This document shows, piece by piece, positions 36,177 through 44,972 of a stretch of DNA of 64,000 nucleotides. The notes below the pieces were generated by a model. The model made no database searches and was not told the DNA's origin. It saw only the letters and a program-made list of their open reading frames with translations. Numbering within the stretch: the first letter of the stretch is position 1; the number at the start of each line of letters is the position of its first letter. A program made the position numbers and the translations under genes. Location: contig NZ_JAALDK010000001.1 of NCBI RefSeq assembly GCF_013366925.1, positions 434,001 through 498,000 of the forward strand, read 5' to 3'. Origin of the DNA: Paraburkholderia youngii. GTDB lineage: Bacteria; Pseudomonadota; Gammaproteobacteria; Burkholderiales; Burkholderiaceae.

Positions 36177-37782
36177 TCTGAACGATGTGCGACCCGCGCG
36201 CGTTGTTGCGGATGCCGCTTCCGCCGCCGGCTGCACGCCGATCGTCGTCGGTGCGCGCCGACTGACGATCGAAGAGGTCGTCGCGATTGCGCGGCAGCGG
36301 GCGTGCGTCGCGCTGAGCGACGATGCCGTATGGCGTGCGCGCATCGAGCGCGGCGCGGCGTTCCTGCGCCGCCAGTTGGCCGCCGGCGCGACCGTGTACG
36401 GCGTCAACACCGGTTATGGCGACGCCTGCGTGGTCGACGTGCCGACGGCGCTCGTCGAGGCATTGCCGCTGCAACTGACGCGTTATCACGGCTGCGGCAT
36501 GGGCGCGTATCTCGACGATGCGCAAACCCTCGCCGTGATCGCCGCGCGTCTGAATTCGCTCGCGTATGGTTTTTCGGGCGTGCGCACGGTGCTGCTCGAA
36601 CGCCTCGCGGCGTTGATCAATCATCGCGTGTTGCCGCGCATCCCGTCCGAGGGCTCGGTCGGCGCGAGCGGCGATCTGACGCCGCTGTCATACGTGGCGG
36701 CGGCGCTCGCGGGCGAGCGCGACGTGCAGTACGCCGGCGCGCGGCGCGCGGCGCGCGACGTGTGGACCGAGCTGGGCGTGGAGCCGCTGGCGCTCGCGCC
36801 AAAGGAAGCCCTCGCGCTGATGAACGGCACCGCCGTGATGACGGGTCTCGCGTGCCTCGCAGTGGCGCGCGCGGAGCACTTGACGCGGCTGGCCGCGCGT
36901 TTGACCGCGCTGGCGACCGTCGCGCTCGACGGCCGCGCCGCGCACTTCGACGCGGCGCTGTTCGACGTGAAGCCGCACGCGGGCCAGGCCGAAGCGGCCG
37001 CGTGGATTCGCGCCGATCTGGCCGGCCGCGCCGACACGCCCGGGCATCGTCTGCAGGACCGCTATTCGATTCGCTGCGCGCCGCATGTGATCGGCGTCGC
37101 GCGCGATGCGCTCGGCTGGGTGCGCCGCGACGTCGAAAACGAGCTGAACAGCGCGAACGACAATCCGCTCATCGATCCCGACAACGAACGCATCTTGCAC
37201 GGCGGCAACTTCTACGGCGGCCATATCGCGTTCGCGATGGATGCGCTGAAGGTCGCCGTCGCGAATCTGGCGGATCTGATGGACCGGCAGCTCGCGCTGC
37301 TGGTCGATATCAACTTCAACAATGGCCTGCCGCGCAATCTGTCGGGCGCGGCGCCCGCACGCTCGGCGATCAATCACGGGTTCAAGGCCGTGCAGATTTC
37401 GTCGTCCGCCTGGACCGCCGAGGCGCTGAAGAACACGATGCCCGCGAGTGTGTTTTCGCGCTCGACCGAAGCGCACAATCAGGACAAGGTCAGCATGGGC
37501 ACGATCGCCGCGCGCGACTGCCTGCGCGTGCTCGAATTGACAGAGCAGGTCGCCGCCGCGCACACGCTCGCGACGGTGCAGGCCGTGCATTTGCGCTTGC
37601 GCATCGATAGCGCGACGCCGGTGCCCGCGCCGCTGCGCGCATTCATCGACGAGGTGGGCGCGCATTCGCCCTTCGTCGACGAGGACCGTGCGCTCGAAGG
37701 CGAGCTGCGCGCGCTCACCGCGCGCATTGCCGCGTGCGAACTGCTGGACATGATCGACGATCAGGAAGGAGTCAAGCTATGA
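36163..37782 (+). CDS. MIO aromatic amino acid ammonia-lyase (tyrosine or histidine)
   Basis: A 539-residue lyase of the histidine/phenylalanine/tyrosine ammonia-lyase family. The self-forming MIO cofactor arises from A168-S169-G170 in SVGASGDLTPLSY, and the catalytic Tyr is Y79 in TVYGVNTGYG. The substrate-selectivity loop reads RYHGCGMG (107-114). In an aryl polyene cluster the likely role is to deaminate tyrosine to 4-coumarate for the aryl starter; histidine as substrate is less likely in this context. The ATG at 36163 overlaps the preceding gene by 14 bp. An upstream start would extend into that gene. Confidence 0.85.
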   Translation: MADHDLNDVRPARVVADAASAAGCTPIVVGARRLTIEEVVAIARQRACVALSDDAVWRARIERGAAFLRRQLAAGATVYGVNTGYGDACVVDVPTALVEALPLQLTRYHGCGMGAYLDDAQTLAVIAARLNSLAYGFSGVRTVLLERLAALINHRVLPRIPSEGSVGASGDLTPLSYVAAALAGERDVQYAGARRAARDVWTELGVEPLALAPKEALALMNGTAVMTGLACLAVARAEHLTRLAARLTALATVALDGRAAHFDAALFDVKPHAGQAEAAAWIRADLAGRADTPGHRLQDRYSIRCAPHVIGVARDALGWVRRDVENELNSANDNPLIDPDNERILHGGNFYGGHIAFAMDALKVAVANLADLMDRQLALLVDINFNNGLPRNLSGAAPARSAINHGFKAVQISSSAWTAEALKNTMPASVFSRSTEAHNQDKVSMGTIAARDCLRVLELTEQVAAAHTLATVQAVHLRLRIDSATPVPAPLRAFIDEVGAHSPFVDEDRALEGELRALTARIAACELLDMIDDQEGVKL

Positions 37783-38219
37783 GCGTGCCCGCGAAAACGC
37801 AGCACGTGCTCGCCGCGAGCGCGACCGTCGAAGTGCCGTTTCACGACGTCGACGCGATGAACGTGTGCTGGCACGGCAATTATCTGAAGTACTTCGAGCT
37901 GGGCCGCGCGGCGCTGTTGCGCGCGTTCGACTATGACTATCGCCAGATGCGGGCGTCCGGCTATCTGTGGCCGATCGTCGAGGCGCATCTGAAGTACGTG
38001 CGGGCCGCCGTGTACGGACAGAAGCTCGAAGTGCGCGCGCAACTGCTCGAATACGAAAACCGCCTGAAAATAGGCTATGAAATCGTCGATTGCGCATCCG
38101 GTGCGCGGCTCACGAAGGGCTATACGATCCAGGTTGCCGTCGATGCCGCCACCGAGGAATTGCAGTTCGTGTCGCCGCAGGTCGTATTCGACAAGCTGGA
38201 GCGCGTATGGGGACGATGA
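37779..38219 (+). CDS. YbgC/4HBT-family acyl-CoA thioesterase
   Basis: A 146-residue hot-dog thioesterase with the 4-hydroxybenzoyl-CoA/YbgC pattern: FHDVDAMNVCWHGNYLKYFE near residue 20, with the conserved Asp and His. AAGGAG precedes the ATG, which overlaps the lyase stop (ATGA). It may release or proof-read acyl chains during polyene assembly. Its end overlaps the next start. Confidence 0.88.
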   Translation: MSVPAKTQHVLAASATVEVPFHDVDAMNVCWHGNYLKYFELGRAALLRAFDYDYRQMRASGYLWPIVEAHLKYVRAAVYGQKLEVRAQLLEYENRLKIGYEIVDCASGARLTKGYTIQVAVDAATEELQFVSPQVVFDKLERVWGR

Positions 38220-38890
38220 ACCGAGGTGCGTCCGTGTTGCGGATCGCGGGCGTGATCGGCACGATCGGCGCGACGTGCGTGCCTGGATGGGTGGCACCAG
38301 CGCATGCGGCAACGGCCAACACTGCGCCCGCCAACGCCGCGCTCGTCTCGCAGATCGCCGCGCATCTCGCGCAGCCCAAGGGCGTGCGCTCGCAATTCAC
38401 GCAGACGCAGACGCTCGCCGCGATGAAGCAGCCGCTCGTCAGCAACGGCACGTTGCTGTTCTTGCGCGAGCGCGGCGTGATCTGGCAAATCGACACGCCG
38501 TACAAGGCCACCTACGTGATCACCGATGCTGGCGTCGTGCAGGTCGACGCCAGCGGCCGCCGCGCAAGCACACATAGCGCGCAGGGCACGCGAGGCGTCG
38601 CACAGGTGTCGAAGATGATGCGCGCGATGCTCGGCGGCGATCTGTCGGCGCTGTACTCGCAGTTCGACGTGAGTGCCGAAGGCAGCGCCGCGCAATGGCG
38701 CATGCGCCTCACGCCGAATCAACCGCAGCTCGCGCAATCGATCAAGGGCCTCGACATGAGCGGCGGCGCTTATCTGCAAAGCCTGCGCATCACGCTCGCT
38801 AACGGCGACGTGACGAAGCTCGAGTTCGCGAACAGCACGGCCGTCGCCGAGCCGACGCCGGACGAGCGCAGCCTGTTCGGAGCGCCGTGA
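38216..38890 (+). CDS. LolA-like outer-membrane lipoprotein carrier (aryl polyene cluster)
   Basis: A 224-residue exported protein. A signal peptide (ASVLRIAGVIGTIGATCV ... APAHA, cut near residue 31) precedes a LolA-like fold with SQFTQTQTLAAMKQPL and TLLFLRERGVIWQIDTPYKATY. Cluster LolA homologues are thought to carry the hydrophobic pigment across the periplasm. I start at the ATG overlapping the thioesterase stop; an ATG nine bases earlier is also in frame. It directly precedes the MMPL exporter. Confidence 0.86.
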   Translation: MNRGASVLRIAGVIGTIGATCVPGWVAPAHAATANTAPANAALVSQIAAHLAQPKGVRSQFTQTQTLAAMKQPLVSNGTLLFLRERGVIWQIDTPYKATYVITDAGVVQVDASGRRASTHSAQGTRGVAQVSKMMRAMLGGDLSALYSQFDVSAEGSAAQWRMRLTPNQPQLAQSIKGLDMSGGAYLQSLRITLANGDVTKLEFANSTAVAEPTPDERSLFGAP

Positions 38891-41349
38891 TGGAGATACC
38901 GCAGCAGCGAGCCGCGAAACGCGCATGGGGCGTGCGCGCGGCATGGCTCGCGCTCGCGCTGCTGGCGGCGCTGTATTGCGGCTGGCGCTTCACCGGACCG
39001 TCACCGCTCGAAACCAATCTGCTCACGCTCTTGCCCGCAACCGAAGCGGACCCGGTCGCCGAAAAGGCGGTCGACACGCTCGCGAGCGCGCTCGGCGATC
39101 GCACCGTGCTGCTCGTCACGAGCCGCGACGATGCGCACGCGAAAGCGGCCGCGAAGCAGCTGGGCGCGTCGTTGCGAAAGAGCGGCGCATTCGCGTCGGT
39201 GACGGCCGAACTGCCGCCGTTCGACCTGTCGCAGATCTCGGCGCTGTATCTGCCGTACCGCTTCGGCCTGCTCGCGCCGGCCGATCGCAGCGCGCTCGCG
39301 AGCGCCAGCGCGACGACGTTGCACGACATGCTCGCGCAGCGCATCTACAGCCCGCTGCAAGGCGGCCTCAGCACGCAACTCGCCGACGATCCGTTCGGCT
39401 GGCTCGAACGCTGGCTCGGCGATCTGCCGCTCGCGGCCACGAATCTCGCGGTCGAGGACAACCTGCTGGTGTCGCATGGTCACGACGCGCAGGGCGATAA
39501 GACCAGCGTGCTGATCGTCGCGACGCTGCCTGGCTCCGCTTATGAAACGAAGACGCAGCGCGCGGTACACGCGGCGCTCGCCGACGCCGAAAACAGGTTG
39601 CGTCAGGCGTTCCCCGATGTATCGGTCGCGCGCACCGGCGCCGTGTTCTACGCCGAGGCTGCGCGCAGCGCTGCCGAACGCGAGGTGCACGTGATCGGCA
39701 TCGCATCGCTATGTGGCATCGCTCTGCTGATGATGTGGGTGTTCCGCTCGCCGCGTCTGTTGCTGCTCGGCTTCGTTTCGACCGCGCTCGGCATTGTCTG
39801 CGCGCTGGCGGCGACGCTGCTGATCTTCGGCAAGCTGCATTTGTTGACGCTTGTGTTCGGCGCGAGCCTGATCGGCGAAGCCGTCGACTATTCGATCCAG
39901 TACTTCGTCGTCTATCTCGGCGCGGGCCGCGACTGGGACGCGCGGCACGGCGCGCGCAGCGTGCGACCCGCGCTCGGCGTGGCGCTGGCGACGAGCCTGC
40001 TCGGCTACGCGATCCTGATGTGGGTGCCGTTCCCCGCGTTGAAGCAGATCGCGTGCTTCGCAATGGTGGGCATCACGACCGCGTTCGCGTCGGTGCTGTG
40101 GCTGCTGCCCGCGCTGCTCACGCGCGCGCCGAAGCACAGCCCGCGACACCTGTTCGCGAGCGCGGCGCGGCTGCTCGCGCGCTGGCGGCATGCGCTCGGC
40201 GGCAAGCGCGCGTGGCTGGTCGCCGCGCTGCTGCTGATCGCGTCGGTGCCCGGCTGGCTGCGGCTGAGCAGCGACGACGACATCCATCTGCTGATCCAGC
40301 GCGATGCGTCGCTGGCCGCGCAGGAAGACACGGTGCGCGCAGCGGTCGGCGTCGATAACAGCGCGCAGTTTTTCGTCGTGCGCGGCGCGAGCGAGGAAGC
40401 GGTGCTGCAACGCGCCGAAGCGCTCGGCGCGAAGCTCGATGCGCTGAACGGCAGCGCGGATAGCGTCGGCGGCTATCAGTCGGTCGCGCACTTCGTGCCG
40501 TCCGCGCAACGTCAGAGCGAAGATCGCGCGCTGCTTGCACAGCATGTGTTCGGCGACTCCGCCGCGTTGCGCGCGACGCTGCTGCAAGCGGGCTTCAAGG
40601 ACGAAGTCGCCGAGGCGTGGCTCGCCGGCTTCGCCCGGCCGTCCGCGCCGCTGACCGTCGAGCGCTGGCTCGCGGCGCCTTGGTCGCAGCCGTACCGGCA
40701 TTTGTGGCTCGGCGCGGTCGGATCGAACGACGCGAATCGGGCGCATGAAACAAGCTATGCGGCCGTCGTGATTCCGCAAGGCGTGACGCCGCGCAACGAA
40801 CCCGCGCTGATCGCGCTCGCGCAAGGCCTGCCCGGCGTCGTGTTCGTCGACAAGGCCGCGAGCGTGTCGAAGCTGTTCGGTGCGTATCGCGTGGATAGCG
40901 GCTGGTGGCTGGGCGGCGCGCTCGTGCTCGTGTGCGTGCTGCTGATGGTGCGTTACGGGGCGCGCGGCGGTATCGCCACGACCTTGCCCGTGCTGTTCGC
41001 GGTCGGCGTCGCACTGGCGGTGTTCGGCTACGCGGGCGTGCCGCTCAATATGTTCAACTGGCTCGCGCTGATGCTGGTGCTCGGCGTCGGCGCAAACTAT
41101 GCGGTGTTCCTGCGCGAAGGCTGCGCCCGCGCGGACGCGGATCTCGGCGCGGTGTGGACCGGCGTGCTGCTGTCGGCGGCGACCACGTTGTTGTCGTTCG
41201 GCATGCTCGGCCTCAGTGCGATGCCCGCGCTCAGGAGTTTCGGCACCACGCTCGCGCTCGGCATCGCGGTTGCCGTGTTGCTCGCGCCTATCGGCATGCC
41301 ATCGGCGAAGTCATCCGGCAAGTCATCAGAATCACGGAGAGCGGCATGA
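38890..41349 (+). CDS. MMPL/RND-type exporter (aryl polyene cluster)
   Basis: An 819-residue inner-membrane protein of the RND/MMPL superfamily. It has an N-terminal span, two large periplasmic loops (about 30-240 and 455-640) and two sets of six spans, with MMPL signature segments such as FGASLIGEAVDYSIQYFVVY and LMLVLGVGANYAVFLREG. It most likely flips or exports the polyene lipid, driven by the proton gradient, handing it to the LolA-like protein encoded just before. The ATG overlaps the previous stop by one base. Confidence 0.9.
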   Translation: MEIPQQRAAKRAWGVRAAWLALALLAALYCGWRFTGPSPLETNLLTLLPATEADPVAEKAVDTLASALGDRTVLLVTSRDDAHAKAAAKQLGASLRKSGAFASVTAELPPFDLSQISALYLPYRFGLLAPADRSALASASATTLHDMLAQRIYSPLQGGLSTQLADDPFGWLERWLGDLPLAATNLAVEDNLLVSHGHDAQGDKTSVLIVATLPGSAYETKTQRAVHAALADAENRLRQAFPDVSVARTGAVFYAEAARSAAEREVHVIGIASLCGIALLMMWVFRSPRLLLLGFVSTALGIVCALAATLLIFGKLHLLTLVFGASLIGEAVDYSIQYFVVYLGAGRDWDARHGARSVRPALGVALATSLLGYAILMWVPFPALKQIACFAMVGITTAFASVLWLLPALLTRAPKHSPRHLFASAARLLARWRHALGGKRAWLVAALLLIASVPGWLRLSSDDDIHLLIQRDASLAAQEDTVRAAVGVDNSAQFFVVRGASEEAVLQRAEALGAKLDALNGSADSVGGYQSVAHFVPSAQRQSEDRALLAQHVFGDSAALRATLLQAGFKDEVAEAWLAGFARPSAPLTVERWLAAPWSQPYRHLWLGAVGSNDANRAHETSYAAVVIPQGVTPRNEPALIALAQGLPGVVFVDKAASVSKLFGAYRVDSGWWLGGALVLVCVLLMVRYGARGGIATTLPVLFAVGVALAVFGYAGVPLNMFNWLALMLVLGVGANYAVFLREGCARADADLGAVWTGVLLSAATTLLSFGMLGLSAMPALRSFGTTLALGIAVAVLLAPIGMPSAKSSGKSSESRRAA

Positions 41350-42530
41350 AAGCGCCAACAGTTTATTTGCACGCGCTCGGCATGATCAACGCGCTCGGTG
41401 GCGACGTCGGCCAGATCGTGCCGGCGCTCGCCGCCGCGAATTCGCCCGGCATGGGCAACGTGCATACCGGCATCGGCGACGCGTTCGTCGGCAGCGTGCT
41501 GACGCCGCTCGAACTCGCGCCGCGCGCCGATCTCGCGCGCTACGACTGCCGCAACAACCGGCTGCTGCTCGCGGCATTGGCGCAGATCGCGCCCGCGATC
41601 GAAGCCGCGCGCGAGCGCTATGGGCCGGAGCGGATCGGCGTCGTGCTCGGCACCAGCACGTCGGGCATCGAAGCGGCCGAAACCGCGTTCGTCTATCACG
41701 CCCGAGCCGGCGAGCTGCCGCAGAGCTTCAACTACCGGCAGATGGAAATCGGCACCGCCGCGCCATTCGCGGCCGCCGCGCTCGGCGTGCACGGGCCGGC
41801 GTTTACGATTTCGACCGCGTGCACGTCGAGCGCGAAGGCGTTCGCATCGGCGCGTCGGCTGCTGCAATTGCGGCTGTGCGATGCGGTCGTCGTCGGTGGC
41901 GTCGATTCGCTCTGCGAATTGACGGTGCAGGGCTTTGCGTCGCTCGAATCGACCAGCGGCACGCGCACCAATCCGATGAGCCGCAATCGCCGCGGCATCA
42001 ACGTCGGCGAGGGCGCGGCCGTGTTCCTGATGAGCCGCGACGAAGCGGCGGTGCGGCTCGCCGGCGTCGGCGAGTCGAGCGACGCGCATCATATTTCGGC
42101 GCCGGACCCGCAGGGCGTCGGCGGCGAACTCGCGCTTCGCGACGCGCTCGCGGACGCGGGCATCGCGGCGTCGGCGGTCGGCTATGTGAATCTGCACGCG
42201 ACCGCCACGCAGAAGAACGACGAAATGGAAGCGCATCTGATGGCGCGCGTGTTCCCCGCTGGCGTCGCCGCGAGCGGCACCAAGCCGCTGACCGGCCATC
42301 AGCTCGGCGCGGCCGGCGCGACCGAACTCGGCTTCGCGTGGCTCACGCTCGCGCACGAGAACGCGACGCTGCCGCCGCATCTGTGGGACGGCGAAGCCGA
42401 TCCCGCGCTGCCCGCGCTCGACCTCGTCGCCGGCGCGCGCCATTTGCCGCGCGGCACGGGCACGCAGTACGCGATGAGCAATTCATTCGCGTTCGGCGGC
42501 AGCAATGTCAGCCTGATCCTCGCCCGGTAA
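41346..42530 (+). CDS. Beta-ketoacyl-ACP synthase A of the aryl polyene cluster
   Basis: A 394-residue FabF-like condensing enzyme. The Cys-His-His triad is complete: C159 in TACTSSAK, H284 in NLHATAT and H318 in TGHQLG. It should elongate the aryl-primed chain with malonyl-ACP. GGAGAG lies just before the ATG, which overlaps the exporter stop (ATGA). One of three full ketosynthases in this operon. Confidence 0.92.
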   Translation: MKAPTVYLHALGMINALGGDVGQIVPALAAANSPGMGNVHTGIGDAFVGSVLTPLELAPRADLARYDCRNNRLLLAALAQIAPAIEAARERYGPERIGVVLGTSTSGIEAAETAFVYHARAGELPQSFNYRQMEIGTAAPFAAAALGVHGPAFTISTACTSSAKAFASARRLLQLRLCDAVVVGGVDSLCELTVQGFASLESTSGTRTNPMSRNRRGINVGEGAAVFLMSRDEAAVRLAGVGESSDAHHISAPDPQGVGGELALRDALADAGIAASAVGYVNLHATATQKNDEMEAHLMARVFPAGVAASGTKPLTGHQLGAAGATELGFAWLTLAHENATLPPHLWDGEADPALPALDLVAGARHLPRGTGTQYAMSNSFAFGGSNVSLILAR

Positions 42531-42535
42531 AGCGC

Positions 42536-43024
42536 ATGACGACTCCGCCACTCACCGTCGAGCAACTCGTGCGTCAGCCGATCGAAGCGATCATCCCGCA
42601 TCGCGGCAGCATGCTGCTGCTCGACGCGATCGATACGTTCGCCGACTCCGCGCTCAGCGCGTTCGCCTGCGTCGATCCGCACGCATGGTATGCCGACGCC
42701 GCCGGCGCAATGCCCGCGTGGATCGGCATCGAGGTGATGGCGCAGGCGATCGCCGCGCACATCGCGCTCGTCGCGATGCGCGGCGGCGGCCATGCGCGTC
42801 ACGGCGTGCTGCTAGGTTCGCGCAGCTATCAGGCGTTGCAGCCGGTGTTCCGAAGCGGCGCGCGCTTGCGCGTTCACGTGAGCGAACTGCTGCGCAGCGA
42901 CGCAGGTCACAGCGCCTACGAATGCACGATCGACGATGGCGAGACGCGCTGCGCCGAAGCCGTGATCAAGGTGTTTCAACCGCCCGATTTCCAGTCATTC
43001 ATCGAAGGGAGTATCAGTACATGA
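42536..43024 (+). CDS. Hot-dog 3-hydroxyacyl-ACP dehydratase
   Basis: A 162-residue dehydratase related to FabZ/FabA and to cluster-type ApeP proteins. IEAIIPHRGSMLLLDAI near residue 17 gives the catalytic His, and GIEVMAQAIAAHIAL is the conserved central helix. It would form each trans double bond of the polyene. It starts 5 bp after the ketosynthase gene. Confidence 0.85.
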   Translation: MTTPPLTVEQLVRQPIEAIIPHRGSMLLLDAIDTFADSALSAFACVDPHAWYADAAGAMPAWIGIEVMAQAIAAHIALVAMRGGGHARHGVLLGSRSYQALQPVFRSGARLRVHVSELLRSDAGHSAYECTIDDGETRCAEAVIKVFQPPDFQSFIEGSIST

Positions 43025-43746
43025 GCCGGCGAGTTCTCGTTACCGGCGCAAGCCGCGGCATCGGCCGAGCGATTGCGTACAAGTTGGCCGCCGACGGTTT
43101 CGCCGTGACCGTGCATTGCCGCACCGGACGCAGCGAAGCCGACGCGGTCGCGACAGGCATCGCCGCGCAGGGCGGCACGGCGCGCGTGCTGCAGTTCGAC
43201 GTGCGCGAACGCGCCGCGTGCCGCGAGGCGCTCGAAGCCGACGTCGCCGCGCACGGTCCGTACTACGGCATCGTGTGCAGCGCGGGCGTCACGCGCGACG
43301 CGGCGTTTCCAGCGCTCACCGAAGAAGACTGGGACGTCGTGATCGAAACCGGCCTCGATGCGTTCTACAACGTCGTGCATCCGCTGACGATGCCGATGGT
43401 GCGCGCGCGTCAGGGCGGTCGTATCGTCACGATCGCTTCGGTGTCGGGCGTGATGGGCAATCGCGGCCAGGTCAACTACAGCGCGGCGAAGGCGGGGCTG
43501 ATCGGCGCGACCAAGGCGCTCGCGGTCGAACTCGCGTCGCGCAGTATCACCGTCAATTGCGTCGCGCCCGGGCTGATCGAAACCGGCATGCTCGAACAGG
43601 TCACGGTCGACCACGCGTTGAAGACCGTGCCGATGAACCGCGTCGGCCAGCCGGCGGAGGTCGCGTCGGTGGTGAGCTTTCTGATGTCGGATGGCGCGTC
43701 GTACGTGACGCGCCAGGTGATCGGCGTGAACGGCGGGATGGTCTGA
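43021..43746 (+). CDS. 3-oxoacyl-ACP reductase (FabG-like)
   Basis: A 241-residue short-chain dehydrogenase. The NADPH motif TGASRGIG (8-15) and the catalytic Ser/Tyr/Lys set (SVSG, Y153 and K157 in YSAAKAG) are intact. It reduces the 3-oxo group during polyene elongation before dehydration. AGGGAG precedes the ATG, which overlaps the dehydratase stop. Both ends are coupled to neighbours. Confidence 0.93.
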   Translation: MSRRVLVTGASRGIGRAIAYKLAADGFAVTVHCRTGRSEADAVATGIAAQGGTARVLQFDVRERAACREALEADVAAHGPYYGIVCSAGVTRDAAFPALTEEDWDVVIETGLDAFYNVVHPLTMPMVRARQGGRIVTIASVSGVMGNRGQVNYSAAKAGLIGATKALAVELASRSITVNCVAPGLIETGMLEQVTVDHALKTVPMNRVGQPAEVASVVSFLMSDGASYVTRQVIGVNGGMV

Positions 43747-44972
43747 TGAAGCGTGTCGTCATCACCGGCATGGGCGGCGTGACCGCGTTCGGCGATAACT
43801 GGGACGCGGTTCAAGCGCGCCTGAAGCGCGGCGAGAACGCGGTGCGCCGCATGCCCGAGTGGGACTACTTCGAGTCGCTGCATACGCGGCTCGCGTGTCC
43901 GCTGCCCGAGTTCACGACCCCCGCGCATTACCCGCGCAAGAAGGTCCGCTCGATGGGCCCGGTGTCGCTGTACTCGGTGCGCGCGAGCGAACTTGCGCTC
44001 ACCGATGCAGGCCTCGCCGAAGACACGGCCATCGCCGACGGCCGCATGGGCGTCGCGTACGGTTCGTCGTCGGGCTCGGTGCAGCCGATCCGCGCGTTCG
44101 GCACGATGCTCGAAACCGGCTCGATGAGCAACGTCACGTCGAACAGCTATGTGCAGATGATGCCGCACACGGCCGCCGTCAACGTGAGCCTGTTCTGGGA
44201 CCTCAAAGGCCGCATCATCCCGACCTCGTGTGCGTGCGCGTCGGGCAGCCAGGCGATCGGCTATGCGTACGAGGCGATCCAGTCCGGCAAGCAGACGCTG
44301 ATGCTGGCGGGCGGCGCGGAAGAGTTGTCGGGTCCGGCGGTCGCCGTGTTCGACACGCTGTACGCGACCAGCACGCGCAACGACGAGCCGCATCTGACGC
44401 CGCGTCCGTTCGATGCCGCGCGCGACGGCCTCGTGGTCGGCGAGGGCGCGGCGACGCTGGTGCTGGAAGAGTACGAGCACGCAATGGCGCGCGGCGCGCG
44501 GATTCATGCCGAGGTGGTCGGCTTCGGCTGCAACTCGGACGGCGCGCACATGACGCAACCGACCGCCGACACGATGGCGCTCGCGATGCAGCTCGCGCTG
44601 CGCGACGCGCAATTGGCGCCCGAAGCGATTGCCTATGTGAACGCGCACGGTACGTCGACCGATCGCGGCGATATCGCCGAAAGCCATGCGACCGCGCAGA
44701 CCTTCGGCGCGCGCATGCCGATCAGCTCGCTGAAAAGCTATGTGGGCCACACGCTCGGCGCGTGCGGCGCGATCGAAGCGTGGTGGACGATCGAGATGAT
44801 GAAGCACAACTGGTACGCGCCGACGCTGAATCTCGATCACGTCGATCCGGCTTGCGCGCCGCTCGATTACATCGTCGGCGGCGCGCGCGAGATCGACGCC
44901 GAGTACGTGATGAGTAACAACTTCGCGTTCGGCGGCATCAACACGTCGCTGATTTTCCGGCACGTTCGATGA
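43746..44972 (+). CDS. Beta-ketoacyl-ACP synthase B of the aryl polyene cluster
   Basis: A 408-residue FabF-like condensing enzyme with triad C164 in CACASGSQ, H301 in NAHGTSTD and H335 in VGHTLG. This is the most canonical of the three ketosynthases and the best candidate for the main elongation enzyme. Its ATG shares the last base of the reductase gene. Confidence 0.93.
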   Translation: MKRVVITGMGGVTAFGDNWDAVQARLKRGENAVRRMPEWDYFESLHTRLACPLPEFTTPAHYPRKKVRSMGPVSLYSVRASELALTDAGLAEDTAIADGRMGVAYGSSSGSVQPIRAFGTMLETGSMSNVTSNSYVQMMPHTAAVNVSLFWDLKGRIIPTSCACASGSQAIGYAYEAIQSGKQTLMLAGGAEELSGPAVAVFDTLYATSTRNDEPHLTPRPFDAARDGLVVGEGAATLVLEEYEHAMARGARIHAEVVGFGCNSDGAHMTQPTADTMALAMQLALRDAQLAPEAIAYVNAHGTSTDRGDIAESHATAQTFGARMPISSLKSYVGHTLGACGAIEAWWTIEMMKHNWYAPTLNLDHVDPACAPLDYIVGGAREIDAEYVMSNNFAFGGINTSLIFRHVR

